The notes beneath the pieces are model-generated. The model worked only from the letters and a program-made list of their open reading frames with translations. It searched no databases and was not told where the DNA came from. From NCBI RefSeq assembly GCF_944384765.1, contig NZ_CALWUM010000004.1, positions 1-64,000 of the forward strand: 64,000 nucleotides of DNA, in the 5' to 3' direction. This document shows, in pieces, positions 26,226-34,846 of the stretch (its first letter is position 1; each line of letters begins with the position of its first letter). The translations under genes were made by a program, and so were the position numbers. The stretch comes from an uncultured Agathobaculum sp. GTDB lineage: Bacteria; Bacillota; Clostridia; Oscillospirales; Butyricicoccaceae.

Positions 26226-28733
26226 TTAGCTGTTTGCCTGTACGCTCATCTTGCGCAGGTCCGCGCCTTCGTCCACCTGGGCCGGCTTGCGAACCAGCAG
26301 GAAGATCATGAGCGCGAGCACGATAATGGCCGCAACGGTGCCGATGCCGAACGAAAGCTCGCCGGTGATCAGGCCGCCGAACTGGTAAACCATCAGCGCA
26401 ACGCCATAGGCAAATACCATCATATACCCAATTGCGAAACATGTCCAGCGCCAGTTGTTCATTTCGCGCTTGATGGCACCCATTGCCGCGAAGCACGGTG
26501 CGCACAGCAGGTTGAAGCACATGAACGAGTACGCGCTGACAATCGTGAAGGACGCCGCCAGGTTGCTCCAGATCTCTACGCCGTCCTCAGCGACCTCAGC
26601 AAAGCCGTAGATCTGGCCGAAGGTAGCGACCACGTTCTCCTTGGCGATCCAGCCGGTGACCGTCGCAACCACGTTCTGCCAGTTTGCCCAGCCGAGCGGT
26701 GCGAAGATCGGGGCGAGGAAGGTGCCGATCGCAGCCAGGATGCAGTTGTCGATATTCTCGACCGCGCCGAACGCGCCGTTCTCCCAGCCGTAGCCCTGCA
26801 GGAACCACAGCACGATGGTGGACAGCAGGATGATGGTGCCAGCCTTCTTGATGAAGGACCAGCCGCGCTCCCACATCGAGCGGAGCACGTTGCCGACAGT
26901 CGGCATGTGGTAAGCCGGCAGCTCCATAACGAACGGAGCCGGCTCGCCTGCGAACATCTTGAACTTCTTGAGCATGATGCCCGAGATGATGATGGCCAGT
27001 ACGCCGATCACATAGGCCGAGAACGCGACCCAGCCCGCGTTGTTGAAGATCGCGCCTGCGATCAGGGCGATGATCGGCAGCTTGGCGCCGCAGGGGATGA
27101 AGGTGGTGGTCATAATGGTCATGCGGCGGTCGCGTTCCTGTTCAATGGTACGCGATGCCATAACGCCCGGAACGCCGCAGCCCGTGCCGATCAGCATCGG
27201 GATGAAGGACTTGCCGGACAGGCCGAACTTGCGGAAGATACGGTCCATGATGAACGCGACGCGCGCCATGTAGCCGCAGTCCTCCAGGATGGCCAGGAAG
27301 ATGAACAGCACGAGGATCTGCGGTACGAAGCCCAGAACCGCGCCGACGCCGGCGACGATGCCATCCATGATCAGGCTGTACAGCCAGTCGGCAATGCCGA
27401 GGCCGCCCAGCAGGCTTTCCAGCAGCACCGGAATACCCGGAATATAGAAGCCATAGTCGCCCGGCTCGGGTTCGGACACGGCGACAACGCTCTCAAACGT
27501 GCTCACGTCGACCGACTCCGTGGTGACCTCGCCGGTCTCCTCATCCTCAAACTCAACCGTGCCGACTACGTCCGCAGCCGCCGGTTCCGCAGCCAGCGCC
27601 ATACCGGCCTCTTCAATCGCCGCAGCGTCCGGCTCTTCAGCCTCCAGCTGCTCGGTCAGCGCGCTGACATCTAGGCCTTCGCCCTCAGCAGCTTCCAGCC
27701 AGGCGTCGCGGCGGGCAACGTCGTCCTCGTAAGCGGCGGTCGCTTCGTCGTAGCTCGCGCGGCCGATGCCGAGCGGATACCAGCCGTCGCCGAACACGCC
27801 GTCGTTGGCCCAGTCGGTCAGGTAAGTACCGATCGTGGTGACCGATACATAGTAAACAATGAACATGACCAGCGCAAAGATCGGCAGCGCCAGAATGCGG
27901 TTGGTCACAATATGGTCGATCTTATCCGAAACCGTCATGCCGGTCTTTTTCTTCTTGACGCAGGGCTTGACGACCGTCGCGATGTACTGATAACGCGCGT
28001 CCGTGATGATGGACTCCGCGTCGTCGTCCAGCTCTTCCTCGACCGTCGAGATGATCTTCTCGAGCTTGTCGCGGGTATCCTGGCTGAACCGGAAACGCTC
28101 GAGCACCTTTTCGTCGCGCTCGAACAGCTTGACCGCAAACCAGCGGCGGTGGCCCTCCTCGGTCACGTCGCGGATCAGGTCGGTGATCTGGCCCAGCGCG
28201 TTCTCAATCGTCTCGGAGAACTCGTGCTTTGCCGGCTTTGCGCCCGCAGCGGCGGCCTTTTTGGCGGCCTCCATCAGCTCCTTGGTGCCCTTGCCCTTGA
28301 GCGCGGTGGTCTCGACCACCGGCACGCCCAGCGTCGCGGACAGCTTCTTGACATCGATCGTGTCGCCGCGCTTGGCCACAATATCCATCATGTTGAGCGC
28401 GACAACGACCGGAATGCCGATCTCCAGCAGCTGGGTGGTTAAGTACAGGTTGCGTTCGATATTGGACGCGTCCACTAGGTTGACGATCGCATCCGGCTTT
28501 TCGTTGATCAGAAAATCGCGGGTGATAACCTCTTCGAGCGTGTACGGAGAGAGCGAGTAGATACCCGGCAGGTCGGTAATGGAGACCTCCTTGTCCGCCT
28601 TATAGCGGCCCTCTTTCTTTTCCACGGTAACGCCCGGCCAGTTGCCGACATACTGTGTCGCACCGGTCAAGTCGTTGAACATCGTGGTCTTGCCGCAGTT
28701 CGGGTTGCCGGCAAGCGCCAAACGAATCGACAT
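26226..28733 (-). CDS. feoB: Ferrous iron transporter FeoB with large acidic insertion
   Basis: An 835-residue ferrous iron permease. N-terminal G domain with G1 GNPNCGKTT (9-17), G3 DLPG (54-57) and G4 NMMD (114-117), a helical guanine-dissociation-inhibitor-like domain, then a gated membrane part (GCGVPGVMASR, CGAKLPIIALI). Residues about 317-428 form an acidic, Ala/Glu-rich insertion after the first membrane helix, where typical FeoB proteins continue almost directly into IPG..LLESLL. Start at the ATG at 28733; a GGGG site precedes it. An operator-like palindrome lies in the feoA-feoB gap. Confidence 0.95.
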   Translation of the reverse strand: MSIRLALAGNPNCGKTTMFNDLTGATQYVGNWPGVTVEKKEGRYKADKEVSITDLPGIYSLSPYTLEEVITRDFLINEKPDAIVNLVDASNIERNLYLTTQLLEIGIPVVVALNMMDIVAKRGDTIDVKKLSATLGVPVVETTALKGKGTKELMEAAKKAAAAGAKPAKHEFSETIENALGQITDLIRDVTEEGHRRWFAVKLFERDEKVLERFRFSQDTRDKLEKIISTVEEELDDDAESIITDARYQYIATVVKPCVKKKKTGMTVSDKIDHIVTNRILALPIFALVMFIVYYVSVTTIGTYLTDWANDGVFGDGWYPLGIGRASYDEATAAYEDDVARRDAWLEAAEGEGLDVSALTEQLEAEEPDAAAIEEAGMALAAEPAAADVVGTVEFEDEETGEVTTESVDVSTFESVVAVSEPEPGDYGFYIPGIPVLLESLLGGLGIADWLYSLIMDGIVAGVGAVLGFVPQILVLFIFLAILEDCGYMARVAFIMDRIFRKFGLSGKSFIPMLIGTGCGVPGVMASRTIEQERDRRMTIMTTTFIPCGAKLPIIALIAGAIFNNAGWVAFSAYVIGVLAIIISGIMLKKFKMFAGEPAPFVMELPAYHMPTVGNVLRSMWERGWSFIKKAGTIILLSTIVLWFLQGYGWENGAFGAVENIDNCILAAIGTFLAPIFAPLGWANWQNVVATVTGWIAKENVVATFGQIYGFAEVAEDGVEIWSNLAASFTIVSAYSFMCFNLLCAPCFAAMGAIKREMNNWRWTCFAIGYMMVFAYGVALMVYQFGGLITGELSFGIGTVAAIIVLALMIFLLVRKPAQVDEGADLRKMSVQANS

Positions 28734-28754
28734 GTTGTTTCCCCTTTCTATTGG

Positions 28755-28770
28755 ATTAGCCAAAACTAAC
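28755..28770. promoter_or_regulatory. DtxR-type operator candidate in the feoA-feoB gap
   Basis: ATTAGC-CAAA-ACTAAC, one mismatch per arm from the palindrome GTTAGC-N4-GCTAAC found in the two nearby iron-related promoters. Confidence 0.5.
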
Positions 28771-28784
28771 CCATATGTAAAATT

Positions 28785-29006
28785 TTAATCGACCAGAATC
28801 CGCTCCGCATCCGCTTTGCGCAGCGAAAGCTCATAGCCGCGCACCGTGACCTCAATCGGGTCGCCGAGCGGCGCCACCTTGCGCACATACACTTCCGCGC
28901 CGCGGGTGATGCCCATGTCCATGATACGGCGGCGGGTCGCGCCCTCGCCCTCGATCTTACGCACGGTAACGGTCGAGCCGCAAGGTGTGTTCCTCAGATT
29001 GCTCAT
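28785..29006 (-). CDS. feoA: FeoA-family SH3-like protein (second copy)
   Basis: A 73-residue FeoA protein starting MSNLRNTPCGSTVTVRKIEG, with the RRRIMDMGITRGAEVYVRKVAPLG core typical of the family. FeoA domains bind FeoB and modulate ferrous iron uptake. ATG at 29006 after GGGGG; the frame is open upstream into the preceding feoA but in a shadow frame. Directly precedes feoB. Confidence 0.88.
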   Translation of the reverse strand: MSNLRNTPCGSTVTVRKIEGEGATRRRIMDMGITRGAEVYVRKVAPLGDPIEVTVRGYELSLRKADAERILVD

Positions 29007-29023
29007 TTTCGCGTTTTCCCCCT

Positions 29024-29233
29024 TCAGACCATAATCCGCGAAGCCATCTTCTGCGAGATCGCCACGCGCGTATCCTTCACCGAAACGATCAGGTTGCCCG
29101 CCAGGGACGACACGACCGAAACCTTTGCCCCCTCGACAAAGCCGAGATTCTGCAAAAACTGCCTGGTTTGGTCTTTTCCCCGAATGGACTTGACCGTGGT
29201 TTCCACGCCGGTATCCATCATCGTCAGCGGCAT
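29024..29233 (-). CDS. feoA: FeoA-family SH3-like protein (first copy)
   Basis: A 69-residue FeoA protein (MPLTMMDTGVETTVKSIRGK at the start; QFLQNLGFVEGAKVSVVSSL core). First gene of the feoA-feoA-feoB-Cys-rich operon, 17 bp before the second copy. An AAGGAG site precedes the ATG. The two FeoA proteins differ widely, suggesting distinct roles rather than a recent duplication. Confidence 0.87.
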   Translation of the reverse strand: MPLTMMDTGVETTVKSIRGKDQTRQFLQNLGFVEGAKVSVVSSLAGNLIVSVKDTRVAISQKMASRIMV

Positions 29234-29310
29234 GATGATAATCCACTCCTTCTGTATCGTCAGTAAAGCTTTTTCCGCAGTTAGAGCCTTCTAACCGCTT
29301 TTACCTTTGA

Positions 29311-29339
29311 AGTTTACCACCGCTAACCACCTTTGTCAA
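29311..29339 (-). promoter_or_regulatory. feo operon promoter with overlapping DtxR-type operator
   Basis: Minus strand: TTGACA (29334-29339), 17 nt, TAAACT (29311-29316). The imperfect palindrome GTTTAC-CACC-GCTAAC (plus strand, 29312-29327) covers the -10 box and spacer, as expected for a metal-dependent repressor (DtxR/IdeR/MntR type; the regulator is not in the window). Confidence 0.65.
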
Positions 29340-29426
29340 GCAATGTTTTGAACTTTGTTACTTCTCAACAAGAAGCGCATAGTTTGCAGCGGCTAATTCG
29401 TCTGATTGCCCGCAGGATAGGAGGAA

Positions 29427-29458
29427 GCCCGCGGCCGTTGTTCCGGACAGCCGCGGGC
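29427..29458. terminator. GC-rich hairpin in the feoA1-flavodoxin gap
   Basis: GCCCGCGGC (29427-29435) pairs with GCCGCGGGC (29450-29458). There is no T-run; it may be part of the transcript end region of the flavodoxin unit. Confidence 0.4.
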
Positions 29459-29568
29459 TCATGTTATGTTGGGCATACCGGGCAGTATACCCTGGGGTCT
29501 CCCCCGGGACAAGAAAGGATATTTGTATCATAACCGCCGCCGTCGCGGCGGGTATGACCGAAAAATAT

Positions 29569-29789
29569 TTTCGATTGAAGCGCACCGCTTCAATCGAAAG
29601 GATTTGCCGCGCGGAGCGCGGACAAATCCGCCGATTCGTTCTGCGCGCCGCAGCGCGGCACACAGCCCGAATCCCTTGTATCAAAACGCACGCACATGTC
29701 GCGCGTTTTGATGAAAATTGCGGCAGTTCCGCAATTTTCTATTGATTGCGCGCGTCGCGCGGGGTGGCGCGTCAGCGCGGGACAGTGGC
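29569..29789 (-). repeat. Hairpin-mosaic element, copy C
   Basis: Five hairpins in a row between the flavodoxin stop and the feo promoter. In element order (minus strand): M1 29713-29739 (GAAAATTGCGG/CCGCAATTTTC), M2 29680-29712 (ATCAAAACGC/GCGTTTTGAT, 33 bp, ACATGT in the loop), M3 29633-29673 (GATTCG/CGAATC), then 29600-29629 and 29569-29599. M1 abuts M2 exactly as in the other copies. The right-hand part and flanks have diverged. Confidence 0.75.
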
Positions 29790-30221
29790 TTAATAAGCGG
29801 CGAAGCCCTTGCCGAACTCCTTGCACTTCTCAAGCGCGTCAGCGTCCGGGGTCTCGTTGACAATCAGGCCCTCGTCGGTGTAGATGTTGGCGTTGGCGTC
29901 GTTGGCGCGCTGTACCCAGTCGCGCATCCACTGGCCATCACCCCAGCCGTAAGAGCCGAACAGGGCGACTTTGCGGCCCGAGATCTTGCTCTCCAGCTCG
30001 GTGAAGAACGGGTCGAACTCGCTCTCCTCCAGCACCTCAGCGCCCATTGCCGGGCAGCCCAGTGCGATCTTATCATATTTTGCAGCGTCAGCGGCGCTTA
30101 CCTCAGCGACGTTCATCAGGTCGCATTCCACGCCGCCCTCGCGGATACCGTCCGCGATCGCGTTTGCCATCTGCTCGGTGTTGCCGGTCTGGCTCCAATA
30201 AATTACTGCTGCTTTGCTCAT
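29790..30221 (-). CDS. Flavodoxin
   Basis: A 143-residue flavodoxin, a small FMN electron carrier. The phosphate-binding loop WSQTGNTEQ (residues 9-17), the LGCPAMGAE loop and the ALFGSYGWGDGQWM flavin-contact segment are visible. The ATG at 30221 lies after AGGAGG; the frame is open upstream without a site. Second gene after DUF3793 behind a DtxR-type operator, a setting consistent with iron-responsive replacement of ferredoxin (inference). Confidence 0.92.
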   Translation of the reverse strand: MSKAAVIYWSQTGNTEQMANAIADGIREGGVECDLMNVAEVSAADAAKYDKIALGCPAMGAEVLEESEFDPFFTELESKISGRKVALFGSYGWGDGQWMRDWVQRANDANANIYTDEGLIVNETPDADALEKCKEFGKGFAAY

Positions 30222-30265
30222 TTCAGTCAAAACCTCCTGTTGTCTGACATACATATCATTTCGCT

Positions 30266-30829
30266 TTATGCCGCGGCGAACACCGCGAGCAGGCTTTCGC
30301 CCCGCTCCACACGTTCGGTTACTGCGCGGCAAACCCGCGATAGGCGTTCAAATAAGCGGGACGCGGCTTCCGCGTCGCCGTATACCTTCCAGTAGCCGCT
30401 CAGCTTGCAGCCGCGGCCCTGGTTGCGGATGAACCCGACCACATCCTCGATCGGATAGCCCAGGAACAGGCCGATCTCGTGCGGGAAGCCGTCGCTCAGC
30501 GCGATGCGCTTTTTGAGCATTTTGAGCTGCTCTGCCAGCGGCTGCCCCACCGGATAGCCAAACCGCTCGAGCACTCGCTGCACGCGCTGGTCTGCCAAGC
30601 GGCGTTCCAGCTGCGCCCGGTGATACACCAGCAGAAGATACCGTCCGCTGCACGCGCACACGATCTCGAAGTGCATATCCCGCGGCGCGAATGCCGTGCG
30701 GTATGCCGTCAGGCGCTGCGGCAGATCGGGATAAAGCGTCCGGTCGCAGGAGACTAGGCTTGCCGGTTTGATGCCGGCGAGTGTCGGCGAACAATAGGCT
30801 GCGAGCAGCCGGTCGAGTTGATTGATCAT
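30266..30829 (-). CDS. DUF3793 family protein
   Basis: A 187-residue protein recognised as DUF3793, found beside flavodoxin and feo genes in Clostridia. It has no membrane segment; conserved-looking features include two Cys in VCACSGRYLLLVYH, the motif FPHEIGLFLGYPIEDVVGFI and NQGRGCKLSGYWKVYGD. The function is unknown. A GGGAGGTG site precedes the ATG. It is followed after 44 bp by flavodoxin. The shared operator type suggests a role in iron or heme-linked redox. Confidence 0.8.
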   Translation of the reverse strand: MINQLDRLLAAYCSPTLAGIKPASLVSCDRTLYPDLPQRLTAYRTAFAPRDMHFEIVCACSGRYLLLVYHRAQLERRLADQRVQRVLERFGYPVGQPLAEQLKMLKKRIALSDGFPHEIGLFLGYPIEDVVGFIRNQGRGCKLSGYWKVYGDAEAASRLFERLSRVCRAVTERVERGESLLAVFAAA

Positions 30830-31061
30830 TTGAACTGACGCACCTCCCGCTCCTTATTATCTGCGCGCCGTGCGGATTTATCCGTTTTCCGAACGGCGCG
30901 GCCGCGGTTAGCCATACGGCCGCGCGTCTATGGAGTCTGTCTGTTCGGATTGATGCGCAAAATACAGAGGAAGCTGTTATATGTTTATGCAGCGCCGCCC
31001 CGTTCCGCGTGGGAGGCGCCGGTCATCGGGCGTATCAGTAAGCCTCGGCTAACCTGTATAT
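30830..31061 (-). other. Long leader of the DUF3793-flavodoxin unit
   Basis: About 230 nt between the putative transcription start and DUF3793, without a coding frame. It contains a stable hairpin CGCGGCCG/CGGCCGCG (about 30897-30926) whose loop carries GGTTAGCCATA, an operator-like half site. No known riboswitch is recognised. Confidence 0.4.
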
Positions 31062-31090
31062 AAGTTAGCATACGCTAACCAAAATGTCAA
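31062..31090 (-). promoter_or_regulatory. DUF3793-flavodoxin promoter with perfect DtxR-type operator
   Basis: Minus strand: TTGACA (31085-31090), 17 nt, TAACTT (31062-31067). The perfect palindrome GTTAGC-ATAC-GCTAAC spans 31064-31079, over the -10 and spacer, in nearly the same position as in the feo promoter. An extra half site GCTAAC lies at 31048-31053. Confidence 0.65.
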
Positions 31091-31113
31091 GCGTTTTCCT
31101 CTAAATTTTTCTG

Positions 31114-31160
31114 AAAAAAATTACGGGCCGGGCGGTGCGTTTGCCGCACCAGTCCGGCCC
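31114..31160 (-). terminator. Intrinsic terminator after the GNAT gene
   Basis: Long stem 31125-31139 with 31145-31160 (GGGCCGG...CCGGCCC). On the minus strand a T7 run (31114-31120) follows shortly after. Confidence 0.88.
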
Positions 31161-31180
31161 CTGCCTTTTTCTCTTTTTCC

Positions 31181-31636
31181 TCAGTCCAGCTGCGGGGTAT
31201 CCATAATCATCTGGGTATACGGCAGCTCCTCAAATCCGAGCAGGCGATAAAGCGCCGCAGCACGCGGGTTTTCCGCCGTCACTTCCAAGCGGTAACGCGC
31301 GGCGGCATTGTATTTTTCATGCACGGCTGCGATCATCTTGCTGCCGATGCCCTTGCCGCGCATGGACTCGTTGACCATCAGTTCTTCCAGCCATACGCAC
31401 AGGCCGCCCGCCTCGTTCGACCAGGTCAGCGAGACCAGCATATACGCGCAGGGCGCGCCGGTTTCGTCCTCGGCGATCAGGCAGTCCGCATAGGGCGAAC
31501 CGTGCATGAGAAGCTCAAAGGTGCGTTCGGCATTGCGCGGTGAAATCTCATGGCACACCGCCGGAGAATGGTAAAACGCATGGTTGCTTTGGATAAAATA
31601 ATCGCGGTCTCTCTCCTGGATCGGCCGGATCAACAT
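31181..31636 (-). CDS. GNAT-family N-acetyltransferase
   Basis: A 151-residue GNAT enzyme using acetyl-CoA. The CoA pyrophosphate loop is MRGKGIGSKMI (residues about 92-102), followed by the C-terminal ENPRAAALYRLLGFEE motif. The acceptor substrate is unknown. AGGAGG precedes the ATG at 31636. The three genes 31181-33247 run in the same direction (IclR, esterase, GNAT) with 20-35-bp gaps and could form one operon. Confidence 0.85.
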   Translation of the reverse strand: MLIRPIQERDRDYFIQSNHAFYHSPAVCHEISPRNAERTFELLMHGSPYADCLIAEDETGAPCAYMLVSLTWSNEAGGLCVWLEELMVNESMRGKGIGSKMIAAVHEKYNAAARYRLEVTAENPRAAALYRLLGFEELPYTQMIMDTPQLD

Positions 31637-31669
31637 AGTAAAACCTCCTAAAGTTTGATTGCAGTCTGA

Positions 31670-32446
31670 TTATGCCAGGCCGTGCAGCCATTCCGCGCAC
31701 AGCGCCTGCCAGCGGTTTATATGCCGGTCAGGCAGACGGCCGCGTGTCGGCTCATAGGTTTCAAAGTCGGCCAGCGACAGGCCGTGTACCCCGTGCGGGA
31801 ATAGATGCACCTCGTGCGGTACACCTGCGCGCCGCAGCGCCTGCTCGAGCAGCAGCGTGTTCTCCACCGGCACCTCGCCGTCGTCCAGCGTGTGCCAGAG
31901 GAACACCGGCGGCGTGTCGCTATTCACCAGATGCTCAAGCGAAAACGCCTGCTGCTTGTCCGTATCTGGCCCGGCGAGCTGCACAAAGCTACCGCGGTGG
32001 GCATATTCCCCAGCGGTTACAACCGGATAGCACAGCACGGCCGCGTTCGGCCGGTGGGCCTGTAAATCCACTCCCGGCTCGAACCAATCCGGCCGGTTCC
32101 AGACCGCAGCCAGCGTGCCCGCCAGATGGCCGCCTGCGGAAAATCCGCCGATCGTAATACGGCCGGGATCAATGTCAAAATCCGCCGCGTGCGTCCGCAC
32201 CCACGCGACCGCAGCCGCCGCGGTGTGCACCGGCATAGTGCCAAGCGGCGCGGGCGAGCAGTCGTATTCCAACACAAAGGACTCAATCCCGTCCTTTGCG
32301 AAGGCACGCGCCACCGGCGCGCCCTCGCGAATCGAGCAGAATTCATAGCCGCCGCCCGGGCAGATTACAAGCGCAGGTTTGGCAAGGCCGCGTGCCGCGC
32401 CGTAATGCGTCAGCCTGCCGTGCGGCAGCCCGATGGTCTCCAGCAT
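31670..32446 (-). CDS. Alpha/beta hydrolase (BD-FAE/xylan esterase-like)
   Basis: A 258-residue serine hydrolase without a signal peptide. The oxyanion-hole segment is CPGGGYEF (29-36), the nucleophile elbow GFSAGG (S103), the acid in HTLDDGEVP (D188 or D189) and the base in HGVHGLSL (H221). It resembles cytoplasmic carbohydrate esterases and kynurenine-formamidase-like enzymes. AAGGAGG precedes the ATG. It follows an IclR regulator gene, which may control it in response to an aromatic or sugar-acid ligand (inference). Confidence 0.85.
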   Translation of the reverse strand: MLETIGLPHGRLTHYGAARGLAKPALVICPGGGYEFCSIREGAPVARAFAKDGIESFVLEYDCSPAPLGTMPVHTAAAAVAWVRTHAADFDIDPGRITIGGFSAGGHLAGTLAAVWNRPDWFEPGVDLQAHRPNAAVLCYPVVTAGEYAHRGSFVQLAGPDTDKQQAFSLEHLVNSDTPPVFLWHTLDDGEVPVENTLLLEQALRRAGVPHEVHLFPHGVHGLSLADFETYEPTRGRLPDRHINRWQALCAEWLHGLA

Positions 32447-32467
32447 AGGTTTTCCTCCTTTTCCGCG

Positions 32468-33247
32468 TCAGCGCGGGCCTGCGCCGCCGGTCAGTACAGT
32501 GGCAATCTGGTCGCGCGTGTCAAGCAACGGCTTGACCAGTTCAGCGATGCGTGCATCCGTCATCTTGCTCGCCGGCGCCGAAAGCGAGATCGCATAGGTC
32601 GCCCGGCCACTGTAATCCGGCAGCGCCGCGGCAATGCAGCGCACGCCGAGTTCATTTTCCTCATCGTCCACTGCATAGCCGCGGCGGCGCACCTGTTCGA
32701 TCTCCGCAAAGAACGCCTGCTCGTCCACGATGGTGTGCTCGGTCCAGGGACGCACATCGCTCTGCTGCCAGACTGCCCGCACCTCGTCGTCCGGCCAGGT
32801 GGCAAGGATGGCTTTGCCCACACCTGTGCAGAACAGCGGGCGGCGCATGCCGATGCGCGAAAACATCCGTATCGCGCCGCTGCCGCGCTCGACCTTGTGC
32901 AGATAAACAATATCCCGCCCCTCCTGCATGGCGAGGTGGACGGTTTCCTCGGTCTGGCTGCCGAGCTCCTCGAGCGGCGCGCGGACGATCTCGACCATAT
33001 CCAAATTGTCCACAATATAGCTGCTCAGCTCGCACAACCGCATACTGGCGCGATAGATGCTGGTCGCTGCGTCGCGCTGCACATAGCCGCGCACGCACAT
33101 ACTGGACAGCAGCCGGTGCACCGTGCTCTTGTGCAGGCCGGTCGCCGCGGAAAGCGCGCCAATGGTCATGCCGCCGTGGCTGCGGCACAGCCGTTCGAGC
33201 AGGTCAAAGGCGCGGTCCAGCGACTGGACAGACGAAGATTCTGCCAT
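32468..33247 (-). CDS. IclR-family transcriptional regulator
   Basis: A 259-residue regulator: N-terminal winged helix-turn-helix (IGALSAATGLHKSTVHRLL, residues about 28-46) and C-terminal IclR effector domain (GKAILATWP, RRRGYAVDDEENELGVRCIA). The ATG at 33247 is chosen because GGAGG lies 7 nt upstream; ATG codons two residues upstream and further out are worse placed. The upstream 150 bp has no clean promoter that I can define. Neighbour genes suggest it controls the esterase. Confidence 0.9.
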   Translation of the reverse strand: MAESSSVQSLDRAFDLLERLCRSHGGMTIGALSAATGLHKSTVHRLLSSMCVRGYVQRDAATSIYRASMRLCELSSYIVDNLDMVEIVRAPLEELGSQTEETVHLAMQEGRDIVYLHKVERGSGAIRMFSRIGMRRPLFCTGVGKAILATWPDDEVRAVWQQSDVRPWTEHTIVDEQAFFAEIEQVRRRGYAVDDEENELGVRCIAAALPDYSGRATYAISLSAPASKMTDARIAELVKPLLDTRDQIATVLTGGAGPR

Positions 33248-33403
33248 TCTCATTCCTCCGTGTAAACCCATGTTCCATATTATAAAACCATGTTTCATTT
33301 TAATGCAACACGGCACAAAATGCAACTGGCAGTTTGCACAGATGTCACACGGCTGCTCTCAGCGTTCTGTCAAAAAAAATCATATTCATTCCATGCAGAC
33401 AAA
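33248..33403. other. IclR upstream region
   Basis: About 155 bp between the IclR start and the hairpin element. It is moderately AT-rich with no coding frame I trust; the promoter is not resolvable by eye. Confidence 0.4.
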
Positions 33404-33666
33404 AACAGACCATCTTCACGGTCTGTTGAGGCTGTCGAAAAACATAGTTTTCGAACAGCCTCTCGATCGGAACCACGCTTCCGATCGAAAATTCGGCTCC
33501 GAACCGCGCCCTACGGGACACAATTCGGAGCCGTCTTGTATAAAAACCGTGATACATGCTCCCGGTTTTTATGGGGATTGCGGCGCGCCGCAATCCCCTA
33601 TTTTATGCGCGCTGCGGCGCGAAGAACTTTTTCGACAAGCTGAACAGACCGTCTTCACGGTCTGTT
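33404..33666 (-). repeat. Hairpin-mosaic element, copy A, flanked by duplicated terminators
   Basis: A 215-bp core (33428-33642) lies between two near-identical 24-bp hairpins (33404-33427 and 33643-33666, AACAGACC...GGTCTGTT, one mismatch). Core hairpins in element order (minus strand): M1 33573-33598, M2 33540-33572, M3 33494-33533, M4 33464-33487 (CGATCGGAA/TTCCGATCG), M5 33428-33462. The first hairpin follows the CAP gene stop; the T-run now follows the distal copy. Core ends are CAGCTTGTCGAAAAAG and TTTTTCGACAGCCTC, imperfect inverted repeats. Confidence 0.9.
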
Positions 33667-33682
33667 TTTATCAGTTCCATTC

Positions 33683-34846
33683 TCACCCCAGGAACAGCTG
33701 CACCCAATACAGTCTGCCGCCGCTCTCCGCGCAGCCGACCGCAATGGTATCAAAGCTGCTGTCCAGGATATTGGCCCGGTGGCCGGGCGAATTCATCCAG
33801 CTGTTCATCACCTGTTCGGGCGTCGATTGCCCGGCGGCGATGTTTTCACCCGCCGTCATGTATCCGCTTACGCCGTATTCATTCAGCACAGTGAAACATG
33901 AGGTTCCGTCCGGACGGTCATGCGAAAACTGCTGCACGATCTCCTGCGCGCGCTTGTCCGCCGCCTGCTGCAGCCGATCGTTCCCGCCAAGCGCGGGCAG
34001 GCCCTGCGCCGCGCGCTCCTGATTCACCAACGCAACCACCTGCGCCGCGTAACCGGCGGTTACATCCTCCTCCGGCGCCGGTTCGGGTACAGGCTCGGGT
34101 TCCGGCTCAGGCTCGGGTTCCGGCTCCGGTTCGGGTTCGGGCGCAGGCTCGGGTTCCGGTTCAGGTTCAGGTTCGGGCGCCGGTTGTTCGCCGCCGAACA
34201 TGGCCTCGAATAATTCGTAATTGCGCAGCACGACGGTCGCACCCTCGGCGCGGGTCATAGACCGTTCGCCGGCAAAGGTTCCTTCCTCATCCACGCCGTT
34301 CATCATGCCCCAGACATAGGCGACTAACACTTCGTCCTGATACTGCGCCGGGATCTGGTCCCAGTCGGCAATGAAACGGCCGGCATCCTCGGGCGGAATG
34401 GTCATTTCCCCGTCTGTTGCCACAATCTCCCCATCGACCCGTTTGACCAGCCCTGCTTCATCGAGCACATGGAACAGCACAACCGCCATCCGATAACGGT
34501 CGATCGGCTGAACCATCCTGTCCATATCGTCCAGGCCATGGGTCAGCAGGCCGTGCGCCGCCGCAACATCCACATAGGGCTGATACCATGCTTCGCCCGC
34601 CTGCGCATCCTGCACCTCGCCGGCATAGTTGGCCCGGACGATCATGGTCAGGAATTGCGCACCGGTGACCTCGCCTCCCGGCGCAAAACGGCCGTCGCCC
34701 ACACCATCGACCAAGCCGTATTCCACTGCATCACGGATGTACTCGTACGCCCAGTGTGTTTCCGGCACATCGGTGAACGCGCCCGCCGCGCCCGCCGGCA
34801 CGACCAGCATGGCCGCCATCACCAAAACAGCAATCCATCGTTTCAT
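33683..34846 (-). CDS. Secreted SLH- and CAP-domain protein with Pro-Glu repeat linker
   Basis: A 387-residue exported protein: signal peptide (residues 1-23), three S-layer-homology repeats (about 24-65, 86-130, 158-205; [20 protein letters not shown]) that anchor to the cell wall, a Pro-Glu linker (221-260) encoded by a degenerate 6-bp DNA repeat, and a C-terminal CAP/SCP domain of the YkwD type (265-387; [21 protein letters not shown]). CAP domains in bacteria are poorly understood extracellular proteins. AGGGGAGG precedes the ATG. Likely monocistronic. Confidence 0.9.
   Translation of the reverse strand: MKRWIAVLVMAAMLVVPAGAAGAFTDVPETHWAYEYIRDAVEYGLVDGVGDGRFAPGGEVTGAQFLTMIVRANYAGEVQDAQAGEAWYQPYVDVAAAHGLLTHGLDDMDRMVQPIDRYRMAVVLFHVLDEAGLVKRVDGEIVATDGEMTIPPEDAGRFIADWDQIPAQYQDEVLVAYVWGMMNGVDEEGTFAGERSMTRAEGATVVLRNYELFEAMFGGEQPAPEPEPEPEPEPAPEPEPEPEPEPEPEPEPVPEPAPEEDVTAGYAAQVVALVNQERAAQGLPALGGNDRLQQAADKRAQEIVQQFSHDRPDGTSCFTVLNEYGVSGYMTAGENIAAGQSTPEQVMNSWMNSPGHRANILDSSFDTIAVGCAESGGRLYWVQLFLG

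Noticed and set aside
34070..34185. Short regular DNA repeat that could suggest a CRISPR or VNTR locus
   Set aside because: It is a degenerate 6-bp repeat in frame inside the CAP gene encoding the Pro-Glu linker; there are no spacers. No CRISPR array is present in the window.
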